A DNA stretch of 64,000 nt. It comes from Hyphococcus sp. Lineage in GTDB: Bacteria > Pseudomonadota > Alphaproteobacteria > Caulobacterales > Parvularculaceae. Location of the stretch: assembly GCA_028284345.1 (NCBI GenBank), contig JANQRY010000006.1, positions 310,001 to 374,000 on the forward strand, read 5' to 3'. Shown here piece after piece: positions 8,751 to 17,090 of this stretch (positions are counted from its first letter, which is position 1; every line of letters starts with the position of its first letter). Made by a program: the position numbers and the translations under genes. The notes below the pieces were generated by a model. The model was not told the origin of the DNA. It saw only the letters and a list, made by a program, of their open reading frames with translations, and ran no database searches.

Positions 8751-9068
8751 ATGCTGAAACGACTTTTAATCTCTGTTTGGCTTGTCTTAAATCTTGTCGC
8801 TATTAGCATGTGGTTTCGCTACGAATTGCTTCCTGACCCTGAACCATGGGGCTTCGTAGGATATCTCGTTGCAATAATGCTGTTGAATGCGCCAATTTCA
8901 TTTATCGCATATTGGGCCGCTACAGCTGTCATACTGTTCTTGGGCTGGATTGCAGGAGACTACGAAAAGCTTCCACAGAGTCTGATTTTTGGATGCGTTA
9001 GCATCGCGTTTGGCTGGTATCAGTGGTTTATTCTTCCGGGTGTTATCAAACGATTTATTCGACGTTGA
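8751..9068 (+). CDS. Small orphan membrane protein
   Basis: I do not recognise this 105-residue protein. Three hydrophobic stretches (about residues 4-22, 27-60 and 80-97) suggest three or four membrane helices, with a short basic tail. Codon use is strikingly AT-rich compared with neighbours (many TTA, ATA and AAT codons), which points to recent acquisition. It sits between gabT and sdhE and is flanked by inverted GCCTAGC sequences at 8699 and 9090-9096. Only the reading frame and membrane character support it; no function is assigned. Confidence 0.6.
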   Translation: MLKRLLISVWLVLNLVAISMWFRYELLPDPEPWGFVGYLVAIMLLNAPISFIAYWAATAVILFLGWIAGDYEKLPQSLIFGCVSIAFGWYQWFILPGVIKRFIRR

Positions 9069-9113
9069 CGAAAAGGGTCGCCAGATTAAGCTAGGCGATG
9101 ACAGAGATTCGAT

Positions 9114-9377
9114 TTGTTCGATTTAGACCATCGCCGAAAAAAGCTTCTCTACCGCGCGACCTATCGCGGGTTCAAGGAAGCCGACCTGCTGATCGGCGGG
9201 TTCGCCAAGACGCATATCGCCGCCATGAGCGAAAGCGACCTCGATGAGTTCGAGGCGCTGCTTAAGCTCAACGATCGCGACCTCTACGCCTGGGCCACGG
9301 GCAAGGTCGAACCGCCGGCGAACGTTCAAGGGCCGGTGCTTGAAAAGCTGCGCGCCTTTGACCTTCAAAATCGCTGA
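9114..9377 (+). CDS. sdhE: Succinate dehydrogenase assembly factor 2 (SdhE)
   Basis: An 87-residue protein with the SdhE signature RGFKEADLLIGGF (R-G-x-x-E-x-D), needed for covalent attachment of FAD to succinate dehydrogenase. RRKKLLYRA before it and DLYAWATG after it are family features. The only start in frame is the TTG at 9114, with no good ribosome site. An ATG at 9098 in another frame reads MTEIR, and removal of a single T from the TTT at 9113-9115 would fuse it to the sdhE frame to give a typical N-terminus. The start is therefore uncertain. The gene lies head to tail with mfd. Confidence 0.87.
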   Translation: MFDLDHRRKKLLYRATYRGFKEADLLIGGFAKTHIAAMSESDLDEFEALLKLNDRDLYAWATGKVEPPANVQGPVLEKLRAFDLQNR

Positions 9378-9428
9378 CGCGCGCATTGCGGGAGCGCCGC
9401 TGAGCCTCTAAATCCTCCTTTTTGAAAA

Positions 9429-9461
9429 CGCGGAACCCAAATCAGGGCTCCGCGCATTTTG
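9429..9461 (+). terminator. Probable terminator between sdhE and mfd
   Basis: GCGGAACCC and GGGCTCCGC form a nine-base stem with one mismatch around AAATCA, followed shortly by ATTTTG. Its position just before the ATG at 9473 argues against the upstream TTG at 9422 as the mfd start. Confidence 0.5.
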
Positions 9462-9472
9462 CGTTGAGGGCT

Positions 9473-12400
9473 ATGTCGGAAACCGAAGCAAAAATGACGT
9501 CGGGCGGCGCCCATGTCAGCGCTGAAACCGCCTGGACCGCGGAGGGGCGGCTGCCCGTCTATGGCGCGCCGGAAGGGGCCGACGCAATCTGCGCCGCCGA
9601 TGCGGCGCGGGCACGGGAAGACATCGTCGTTCATATCGCGCGGGACGGTGCCCGCGCCGCGGCCATGGCGCAGGCCCTCGGGTTTTTCGCCCCCGACATG
9701 GCCGTCGTCGAATACCCGGCCTGGGACTGCCTCCCTTACGATCGCGTCTCGCCGTCGAGCGCCGTGTCGGCCCGGCGCATGGCGGCCCTGTCGCTGATCG
9801 CGGCGCATCGCGGGAAGGGCGCCCTCATTGTCGTCACGTCGATCAATGCAGCGATCCAGCGAACGCCGCCCCGCGATGTGGTGACGGCGGCGTCCCTGTC
9901 GCTGGCGCCGGGCGCGACCGTCGATATGGACAATCTCGTTCGTTATCTCGGCGCCAACGGCTATGCGCGGTCGTCGACGGTGCGCGAACGGGGAGAGTTC
10001 GCCGTACGCGGCGGGCTTGTCGATATCTTTCCGCCGGGCGCCGACGAGCCGGTGCGGCTCGACTTTTTTGGCGACCAGTTGGAGTCTGTGCGCGGCTTCG
10101 ATGCGGAAACCCAACGCACGACGAAACAGCTTGCGCGCTTCGACCTCAACGCCGCGTCGGAAGTGCTGCTGACGGACGAGACCATTGCGCGCTTTCGCAC
10201 AGGCTTCGTCAAAGCCTTCGGCGCCGCCGGTGATGACCCGCTTTACGAGGCGATCAGCGCCGGGCGCATGCACGCCGGCGCCGAACACTGGCTGCCGCTT
10301 TTCTATGAGAAGACTGAAACGCTGTTCGACTTTATCGGCGACGGGCTGATCTTCCTCGATCACCTTGCCGACGAAGCGGCGGCGGAGCGTTTGGACGCGA
10401 TCAGGGATCACTACGATGCGCGGGCCGAGGATGCTGAGACAAGGCGGCCGAAGAACTCCGAGTTTTCCGCGCCGGCCTATCAGCCGCTAACGCCTGATGC
10501 GCTTTATCTGAGCGACGAAGACTGGTCGGGTCATCTCGCGCCCGCAAATCTGCGTCCGCTGTCGCCCTTCGCGCCCCAGCCGAATGAACGGTGCTATCAT
10601 TTCGGCGCGAAGATCGGGCGCAACTTTGCCGCGGAGCGGGCCGGCGACAAGGTCAACGTCTTTGATGCGACGGTCGCCCATATCAAGGCGCATGCGGATC
10701 AAAAGGTCGTCGTCGCCTGCTGGACCGCCGGTTCCGCCGACCGGTTGCGCACGGTGCTGTCGGACCGCGGCGTCGGCGACATCGCTCATGCGGAAAGCTT
10801 CAAAACGCTCGGCGCCGGGGTTTCAACCGCCGTTCTCGGCCTTGAACAGGGGTTTGAAACCGACGACGCGCTGTTTCTCTCCGAACAGGACATTCTCGGC
10901 GACCGGCTCGTGCGCAGAACGCGGCGCAAGCGCGCCGAGAATTTTCTTACCGAGGCGTCGGGGCTCTCCATCGGCGATCTTGTCGTCCATGTGGACCATG
11001 GCGTTGCGCGCTATGACGGACTGAAAACGCTGGAGGTGCAGGGCGCGCCCCATGACTGCCTGCACCTTGCCTATCATGGCGGCGACAAACTGTTCCTGCC
11101 GGTTGAGAACATCGACCTCCTGTCGCGCTTCGGGCCGGAAGACGCCAATCAGCAACTCGACAAACTCGGCGGCGCCGCCTGGCAGGGCCGCAAGGCGAAA
11201 ATGCGCGCGCGCATCAAGATGCTCGCCGAGCAACTCATCAAGATCGCCGCCCAGCGCGCCATGCAGCGGGCCGACGAGATGGCGCCTACGGACGGGCTCT
11301 ACGATGAATTCTGCGCGCGCTTTCCGTTCGCGGAAACCGAGGATCAGGAAAACGCCATCGCCGACGTCATCGAGGATATGGCGAAGGGCCGGCCCATGGA
11401 CCGGCTCATCTGCGGCGACGTGGGCTTCGGCAAAACCGAAGTGGCGCTGCGCGCTGCCTTCGTCGCCGCCATGACCGGGCGTCAGGTCGCCGTCGTTGCG
11501 CCGACGACCTTGCTGGTGCGTCAGCATTTCAGAAATTTTTCGGAGCGCTTCAAAGGCTTTCCCGTCAAGGTGCGCCAGCTTTCGCGCATGGTGTCGGCGG
11601 CGGATGCTGCGGCGGTGCGCGACGGGATCGCCGCCGGCGATATCGACATCGTCATCGGCACCCATGCGCTGCTGGCGAAAACCGTCCGCTTTCGCGACCT
11701 CGGCCTCATGATTGTCGACGAGGAGCAGCATTTCGGGGTGAAGCACAAAGAGCGCCTCAAAGAATTTCGCGGCGACACCCATGTTCTGACGCTAACGGCG
11801 ACGCCTATCCCGCGCACATTGCAACTCGCCATGTCGGGCATTCGCGATCTGTCGCTGATCGCCACGCCGCCGGTGGACCGCCTCGCCGTGCGCACGACCG
11901 TCGGGCCGTTCGATCCGGTGGTGACGCGGGAAACGCTCTTGCGCGAACACTATCGCGGCGGGCAGAGCTTCTACGTGGCGCCGCGCATCAAGGACCTTGA
12001 CGGCATTGCGGAATTCCTGCGCGAGGAAATGCCGGAACTGAAATTCAAGGTCGCCCATGGGCAGATGGGCGCCCGCGAACTTGAAGACATCATGACCGCC
12101 TTTTACGAGGGCAAGTTCGATGTCCTCGTTTCGACGACCATCATCGAATCCGGTCTCGACATTCCCACCGCCAACACCATGATTATTCACCATGCGGACA
12201 TGTTCGGTCTGGCGCAGCTCTATCAGTTGCGCGGCCGGGTGGGGCGGTCGAAACAGCGCGCCTACGCCTATCTCACCACAAGTCCGCGCAAGAAACTGAC
12301 CGAGGGCGCGGAGCGCCGCCTCAAAGTCATGCAGTCGCTCGACACGCTGGGCGCCGGCTTTACCCTGGCGAGCCACGATCTCGACATTCGCGGCGCCGGC

Positions 12401-12976
12401 AATCTGTTGGGCGAGGAACAGTCGGGCAACGTCAAGGAAGTGGGCGTTGAACTTTACCAGCACATGCTTGAAGAGGCCGTCGCGGAACTGCGCGAAGGCG
12501 GCGGCGCGGCCGAGGACGCGTGGTCGCCGCAGATCAATATCGGGACGTCGGTCCTGATCCCCGACAGCTATGTGGCCGATCTCGACGTGCGCATGGCGCT
12601 CTATCGTCGCCTTGGCGACGTGACGTCCGAAGCGGAGATCGACGCCTTCGCGGCGGAGCTTGTGGACCGCTTCGGACCGACGCCGACGGAAGTCGACCAT
12701 CTGCTCGAAATCGTCGCCATCAAAACGATCTGTCGGCGCGCAGGGATCGCCAAGATCGACGCCGGGCCCAAGGGCGCTGTCGTCAGTTTCCGGAACGATC
12801 AGTTCGCCAACCCGGCGGGGCTGATCGAATTTGTCTCATCGTCGCCCTACGACATGAAAGTCCGGCCCGATCAGAAGCTCGTTTTCCGTCAGGATTGGCC
12901 GGGCGAGTCCATGCGCCTCAAGGGCGCGCGACGGGCCGCCAACATTATTGCGGAGATTGCCGCCGAGGCTGCTTGA
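9473..12976 (+). CDS. mfd: Transcription-repair coupling factor Mfd
   Basis: At 1167 residues this is a full-length Mfd, the ATP-driven translocase that removes stalled RNA polymerase at DNA lesions and recruits UvrA. The N-terminal UvrB-like part is followed by the RNA-polymerase-interacting domain (GDLVVHVDHGVARYDGL), helicase motifs with Walker A GDVGFGKTEV and DEEQHFG as motif II, the TATPIPRTL motif, and the TRCF C-terminal domain. ATG at 9473 was chosen because the longer frame starts with TTG inside a hairpin. The 3' end overlaps the convergent PopA-like gene by 32 bases. Confidence 0.96.
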   Translation: MSETEAKMTSGGAHVSAETAWTAEGRLPVYGAPEGADAICAADAARAREDIVVHIARDGARAAAMAQALGFFAPDMAVVEYPAWDCLPYDRVSPSSAVSARRMAALSLIAAHRGKGALIVVTSINAAIQRTPPRDVVTAASLSLAPGATVDMDNLVRYLGANGYARSSTVRERGEFAVRGGLVDIFPPGADEPVRLDFFGDQLESVRGFDAETQRTTKQLARFDLNAASEVLLTDETIARFRTGFVKAFGAAGDDPLYEAISAGRMHAGAEHWLPLFYEKTETLFDFIGDGLIFLDHLADEAAAERLDAIRDHYDARAEDAETRRPKNSEFSAPAYQPLTPDALYLSDEDWSGHLAPANLRPLSPFAPQPNERCYHFGAKIGRNFAAERAGDKVNVFDATVAHIKAHADQKVVVACWTAGSADRLRTVLSDRGVGDIAHAESFKTLGAGVSTAVLGLEQGFETDDALFLSEQDILGDRLVRRTRRKRAENFLTEASGLSIGDLVVHVDHGVARYDGLKTLEVQGAPHDCLHLAYHGGDKLFLPVENIDLLSRFGPEDANQQLDKLGGAAWQGRKAKMRARIKMLAEQLIKIAAQRAMQRADEMAPTDGLYDEFCARFPFAETEDQENAIADVIEDMAKGRPMDRLICGDVGFGKTEVALRAAFVAAMTGRQVAVVAPTTLLVRQHFRNFSERFKGFPVKVRQLSRMVSAADAAAVRDGIAAGDIDIVIGTHALLAKTVRFRDLGLMIVDEEQHFGVKHKERLKEFRGDTHVLTLTATPIPRTLQLAMSGIRDLSLIATPPVDRLAVRTTVGPFDPVVTRETLLREHYRGGQSFYVAPRIKDLDGIAEFLREEMPELKFKVAHGQMGARELEDIMTAFYEGKFDVLVSTTIIESGLDIPTANTMIIHHADMFGLAQLYQLRGRVGRSKQRAYAYLTTSPRKKLTEGAERRLKVMQSLDTLGAGFTLASHDLDIRGAGNLLGEEQSGNVKEVGVELYQHMLEEAVAELREGGGAAEDAWSPQINIGTSVLIPDSYVADLDVRMALYRRLGDVTSEAEIDAFAAELVDRFGPTPTEVDHLLEIVAIKTICRRAGIAKIDAGPKGAVVSFRNDQFANPAGLIEFVSSSPYDMKVRPDQKLVFRQDWPGESMRLKGARRAANIIAEIAAEAA

Positions 12977-14294
12977 GGTTTTGCGCCTTGGGAAGTTTAC
13001 GCAGGCCGGCGGCGATAGTTTCGCTGATCGCGGCGCCTGCATGGTGAGGCGAGACGGCGACGTCGATTTTCAGCGACTGGGGCGCGCCGTCATTGTCGCG
13101 ATGGAACGCCGTGTTCGAAAGAACGCCGTCAATGCGCAAGGCGATGTGATTGGCGTCGGTGCGCGTTGTCGCCGGGCACAGGACGGCGAACAGGCCGGGG
13201 GCGATGCGCGCCACCATGTCCTCCGCGCGCGTGATACGGCCGAGGAGACGCGCGCCCTGACGCAAGGCCCGCCGGTCGCTTTCGCGGCGTCCTTTGCTGT
13301 CATCGGCGAGACGGATGAGGATAACGCTCAACGGCCGCCCGGTCTGATCGGCTCTGGCGGCGATGCGGGCGCCGTGCTGGCCGAGAAAGGTCGGCGTAAA
13401 GACGCCGGACGCCGCGTCGCGCACCCCGTCGCCGGAGCAGGCCCGTAAAAACCCGCGCATGGCGTTGAGCAGCCTTGCCCGGCGCGCAATCAGCGAGGCG
13501 CGCTGACCGAGCCCGGCGGCAATATGCGCGCGCAGGATAAATTCCGTCCCGCCGCCCCGCTGCGCCGCGTTGGCGAGATCTTCGGCGTTCTCGCCGATCT
13601 GAACGAGCGCCGTGCGCTTGAACTTCGGATGCCGGCGCAGCGCGCGCGTGAGGGCAGGCAGCGCGCCGTCCTTGGCTGCGGGCAGGAAAACCGCCACGTC
13701 GAACGGTTGATGGTCGAGGGCGCGCATGGCCTGACCCGCCGTTAACACGCAGGCGCAGATATCGGCGACGTTGCTCACTGCATTGATGGCGTCGATGGCT
13801 GCGGGGCCGGGCGCGCCGACAATCAGGACCCGCGGCGGCGACGCGTCTGTCGCGATGACTGGAAATTCGACAGCGCGATTGATCGCCGTCAGTGATTTCA
13901 GCCGCTCGCCCGCTTCCTCCGCAATATTGCGTATGCGGATGGTCTCGCGCATGCGCCGGCCGATATGATCGACGGCGTCGGCGGCCGGCGCGACCTCGCC
14001 GAACCGGCGCAAGGTTGCGAATTCGCGGACTTCTGTTTCGGGATCGACAAGAAAGAGCAGCGCCGCGTCCGGCGATTTGCGCCGGATCGCGTCTGCAAGC
14101 GACGATGCGCGCCGCGAGGTGACGCGGGCGCCGCGCAGGTCGACAAGGCCCAAATCCGCGCGGTCGGCCTCCGTTGTCTGAAATATCCGGTATCCCGCTT
14201 TGGCGCATAGCTCGGTTAACGCCGGATCCGGCGCCGCGCCCGCCGTTACACATGCGATACGCGCGCGGATGCGCTGGTCGGTCAATTCAGCCAT
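12945..14294 (-). CDS. PopA/PleD-like protein: two pseudo-receiver domains and a degenerate GGDEF domain
   Basis: The 449-residue protein has the size and layout of PleD and PopA. A first receiver-like domain (about 10-125) keeps DLGLVDLRG around the phospho-acceptor position (D52); a second (about 154-275) has FDVAVFLP, where the acceptor Asp is lost. The C-terminal domain (about 300-435) aligns with GGDEF folds, but the active-site loop is APGLF at 365-369 instead of GG(D/E)EF, so cyclase activity is not expected. The inhibitory-site motif RxxD is intact as RAED at 356-359, with the same five-residue spacing to the loop as in PleD. This pattern fits a c-di-GMP receptor. The partner is unknown. 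Confidence 0.72.
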   Translation of the reverse strand: MAELTDQRIRARIACVTAGAAPDPALTELCAKAGYRIFQTTEADRADLGLVDLRGARVTSRRASSLADAIRRKSPDAALLFLVDPETEVREFATLRRFGEVAPAADAVDHIGRRMRETIRIRNIAEEAGERLKSLTAINRAVEFPVIATDASPPRVLIVGAPGPAAIDAINAVSNVADICACVLTAGQAMRALDHQPFDVAVFLPAAKDGALPALTRALRRHPKFKRTALVQIGENAEDLANAAQRGGGTEFILRAHIAAGLGQRASLIARRARLLNAMRGFLRACSGDGVRDAASGVFTPTFLGQHGARIAARADQTGRPLSVILIRLADDSKGRRESDRRALRQGARLLGRITRAEDMVARIAPGLFAVLCPATTRTDANHIALRIDGVLSNTAFHRDNDGAPQSLKIDVAVSPHHAGAAISETIAAGLRKLPKAQNLKQPRRQSPQ

Positions 14295-14351
14295 GGTCGG
14301 TCCGGTTGCGGGGGCTGGCGTCGCTTCTCTTACGGTTCGCCCGGCGGTTCG

Positions 14352-16097
14352 CTACCAGTCATTCAAGATGCGGGCCGCACCGGCGGATTCCCGCTTCGGT
14401 TGCGCCTGTTTCGCTGGCTCCGCGTTGGCCAGTTGCGCCGGTTTTCCGTCGAGGCAGATGTCGGGCTCCCCGGCGGTCGGAAAGACCCCGCTGGCGGCCC
14501 GTTCCTGAAAACAGGGGAGCGCCGCTAGAAATTCCTGCGGCTGATTATACGGCCCCGCTTCGCGATAGAGCTGCGCCGTCTGGATGCCCACATAGCGCCA
14601 GTGCCAGGGCTCAAAGGTGTCCTTGCCGGGCAGGTAATCATTGCCCGGCGGGTAGGAGAGAATGAACCCAAAGCGAAAAGCGTTTTCTTCGAAGCACTGA
14701 AAGGCGCGGTCGCTCTGGCGCATGAACCGGCCATTGACGTTGATGTCCGCGGCGAGCCCGGTTTGGTGTTCGGAAACGCCCGGCGGCGTCACCGTGCCGC
14801 GAACGCCGTTGCGCTTATGCAGGAAGGACTGCGTCTGGAAGGAGCGATAGCCCGAGCGCAATGAAATTGCCTCGTCGGACTCCGAACGGCAAAGCGAAAT
14901 CAACTGGGCAAGGCGGGCGGGCAGGTTTTCCTCGCGCCCGTCGCTGCCCTGATCGGCGGCGAGGCGCAGTTTCATTTCGTCGATATTCGGCACTTTCGCG
15001 GTCGGCACGAAAAATTCCGACGCCGAGACGAGATCGTCAGGCGCATAGGCCGCGTCCAATGGGAAATATTGCGACACCGGGCGGTTGATATATTCGCGGC
15101 GGTCCTTGTCCCTGTTCACGGCGTATCGCTGGGCCCCGAACGCGTCGCGAAACAGCCGGCGCATATGTTCGTAAAGGGCCTGGGCTTCGGTGAAGCGCTC
15201 CTGCTTTTCGTAAACGCCCGCCAGCAGTTTGATGTAAAGGCTGAGATCGGGACTATTAGCGCCCTTGGCGCGTTCCTGTGCGTGAAACGCTTCAAGGTAA
15301 AGCGCTTCGGCATCGCGCAGCCGGCCCATCTTTGTGTAAAGCGGGCCCAGCATCAGCGTCAGTTGCACCGTGTCCTGATGATCGGCGCCGCGGATGCGCT
15401 TGCGCGTTTCATAGGCGGTCGCAAGGAGGCCCGCGGCGGCGTATTCTTCGTCCTCCCGCATGCCGTAAAAGCCGCCGAGATCGGCCAGTTGCGCAGCGCT
15501 CGCCAGAACATGCTCGGGCGTTGCGCCCGTTAGCGGGCGCGGTTCGGCATGATTGACGACGCGCAGAAAAGCGTCCGCGGCGTCGGTAAGCTTGCGCGCG
15601 CGCAGTTTCGCCGTGGCGCCGAAGGCGAAGCTGTTCGGAACAGCGGCGGCGTCGCCGGCGAGATCGAGAAACGTCGTATAAATCGCCGCCGCTTTTTCAA
15701 GGTCGCCATTGAGGAGATAGGCGCGGGCGAGGCGGTCTTCATAGTCGATGCGCTTCGCCGTCGGCAGGCTTTGTCCCCATTCGGCGGTCAGGGCGTCCAT
15801 GAGGAGATCGGCGGCGCGTTGATATTTGCGCCGGGTTATTTGCGCATCGGCGACGGTGGCTTTGAGGGGCGCGACGTCGTTTTCCGTCGCCCCGGCTTTC
15901 AGGGCGAGCGCGATAGCGCGCTCGCCGTGTTTCGCCGCCCGGCGCGGCGCGCCAAGGTCCACAAGGGTCTGAAATCGATCCGCGGCGGCGTCCGCGTCGG
16001 TGCGCACGGCGACGTCGAAATACGCCAGATACGATATAGCGAGCAGCAGAAACGCGCTCGAAAACATGACCGGCGAACGCAACCTGATTGCGGGCAC
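14352..16097 (-). CDS. TPR-containing D-alanyl-D-alanine carboxypeptidase (VanY family)
   Basis: A 581-residue envelope protein. An N-terminal hydrophobic segment (about 11-31) is a signal anchor. Residues about 55-320 form TPR-like helical repeats with the A-x-x-L-Y pattern. The C-terminal part (about 400-510) is a VanY peptidase: LRSGYRSFQTQ, the zinc ligands H444 and D451 in SEHQTGLAADIN, and the E-P-W-H-W-R-Y motif (E496, H499). It should trim the terminal D-Ala from peptidoglycan peptides in the periplasm. The TPR fusion is less usual and may dock it to a partner. The start is GTG with GGAGGGG upstream. Confidence 0.88.
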   Translation of the reverse strand: MPAIRLRSPVMFSSAFLLLAISYLAYFDVAVRTDADAAADRFQTLVDLGAPRRAAKHGERAIALALKAGATENDVAPLKATVADAQITRRKYQRAADLLMDALTAEWGQSLPTAKRIDYEDRLARAYLLNGDLEKAAAIYTTFLDLAGDAAAVPNSFAFGATAKLRARKLTDAADAFLRVVNHAEPRPLTGATPEHVLASAAQLADLGGFYGMREDEEYAAAGLLATAYETRKRIRGADHQDTVQLTLMLGPLYTKMGRLRDAEALYLEAFHAQERAKGANSPDLSLYIKLLAGVYEKQERFTEAQALYEHMRRLFRDAFGAQRYAVNRDKDRREYINRPVSQYFPLDAAYAPDDLVSASEFFVPTAKVPNIDEMKLRLAADQGSDGREENLPARLAQLISLCRSESDEAISLRSGYRSFQTQSFLHKRNGVRGTVTPPGVSEHQTGLAADINVNGRFMRQSDRAFQCFEENAFRFGFILSYPPGNDYLPGKDTFEPWHWRYVGIQTAQLYREAGPYNQPQEFLAALPCFQERAASGVFPTAGEPDICLDGKPAQLANAEPAKQAQPKRESAGAARILNDW

Positions 16098-16126
16098 CCA
16101 TCCCCTCCGACAGTCCAGACCCCAAA

Positions 16127-16143
16127 ATAGGGCGTAACCCTAT
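16127..16143. promoter_or_regulatory. Inverted repeat in the divergent vanY/phosphatase gap
   Basis: ATAGGG and CCCTAT, separated by five bases, lie 30 bases upstream of the VanY-family start and 116 bases upstream of the histidine phosphatase. It could be an operator or overlap the promoters; no known regulator site is recognised. Confidence 0.25.
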
Positions 16144-16258
16144 CACTCCGGGGCCCGTGAGGCGAGCCTTCCCCAGCGAAAAGCGGCGCTGGTGGCGTTT
16201 TGGCGGGGATAGCGGTATGGGCGCGGGCGTTGCGGGGCGCAAGGCAGGAGGCGGGAAA

Positions 16259-16996
16259 GTGGCGGCAGGGTCCGGAAGGCGGCGCGTCTATTTGATGCGG
16301 CATGGTCATGTCGATTATTTCGACCGCGCGCTGGACGATCCGCGCGATGCGCCGCTGACGGAGGAGGGGCGCGATCAGGCGCGGGCCGCGCGCGACGCGC
16401 TTTCCGGCATTCCGTTCGACGCAGCGCTCTGTTCCGGCCTGTCCCGGACGCGGGAAACGGCCGAGATCGTGCTGGCGGGCCAGGCGGATCCGGCGGCGCT
16501 CACAACCGAGCGGCGCCTTGTCGAGCTGCAAAGTCAGTGGCTTGAGGCGAAGTCGCGCGAGGAACTTGCGGCGCGGCTCGCCTACTCGTTTGAAGCCGCG
16601 CAGGAGCCGGGGGCGACGTTCCTGCCCGAGGGCGAGGCGTTTTCCGAGGCGGAAACGCGCATCGTCGCGGCCCTTCGCGACTTTGCAACGGCGGGCGCCT
16701 GGCGCACGGCGCTCGTGGTCGCCCATGAAGGCGTCAACCGCATCGCGCTTGGCTGGGCGTGCGGGGGCGGGCTGCGGACCATCGCCGCCTTCGAACAGGA
16801 CCTCGCCTGCATCAATGTCATCGACATCGACGTGACGCCGGCGGCCTCGGGGCCCGGGCTCGATATTGAGCGGGTGCTCATCAAGGCGATCAATGTAACG
16901 CCCTATGACTTTGTCAAACATGGCCTTTCGCGCACGAGCCTTGAGCATCTTTTCGACGTGGATTTTGGCGGCGCGCCGCCGCGGCCTGACCGTTGA
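16259..16996 (+). CDS. Histidine phosphatase family protein
   Basis: The 245-residue product carries the phosphoglycerate-mutase-like core: YLMRHGHVDYFD with the phospho-accepting histidine, LTEEGRDQA, an SRTRETAEI arginine motif and the second histidine in VVAHEGVNR. The physiological substrate (sugar phosphate, cobalamin intermediate or phosphohistidine) cannot be told. The frame is open from 16088, but a GTG at 16259 has AGGAGG seven bases ahead and directly precedes the conserved core, so it was preferred. It is transcribed away from the VanY-family gene. Confidence 0.87.
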   Translation: MAAGSGRRRVYLMRHGHVDYFDRALDDPRDAPLTEEGRDQARAARDALSGIPFDAALCSGLSRTRETAEIVLAGQADPAALTTERRLVELQSQWLEAKSREELAARLAYSFEAAQEPGATFLPEGEAFSEAETRIVAALRDFATAGAWRTALVVAHEGVNRIALGWACGGGLRTIAAFEQDLACINVIDIDVTPAASGPGLDIERVLIKAINVTPYDFVKHGLSRTSLEHLFDVDFGGAPPRPDR

Positions 16997-17090
16997 ACCC
17001 TGATTTTGCCGCGTCGCCGTCTTTGTCGTCTTAAAAACGACGCCCGGATATGCTTAACTTCCTGCGGGGTCCAACTGCAGGAGCGTGGGT

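Noticed and set aside
9422-9472. TTG at 9422 as the mfd start
   Set aside because: The extension is encoded by a terminator-like hairpin; the ATG at 9473 gives the expected N-terminus.
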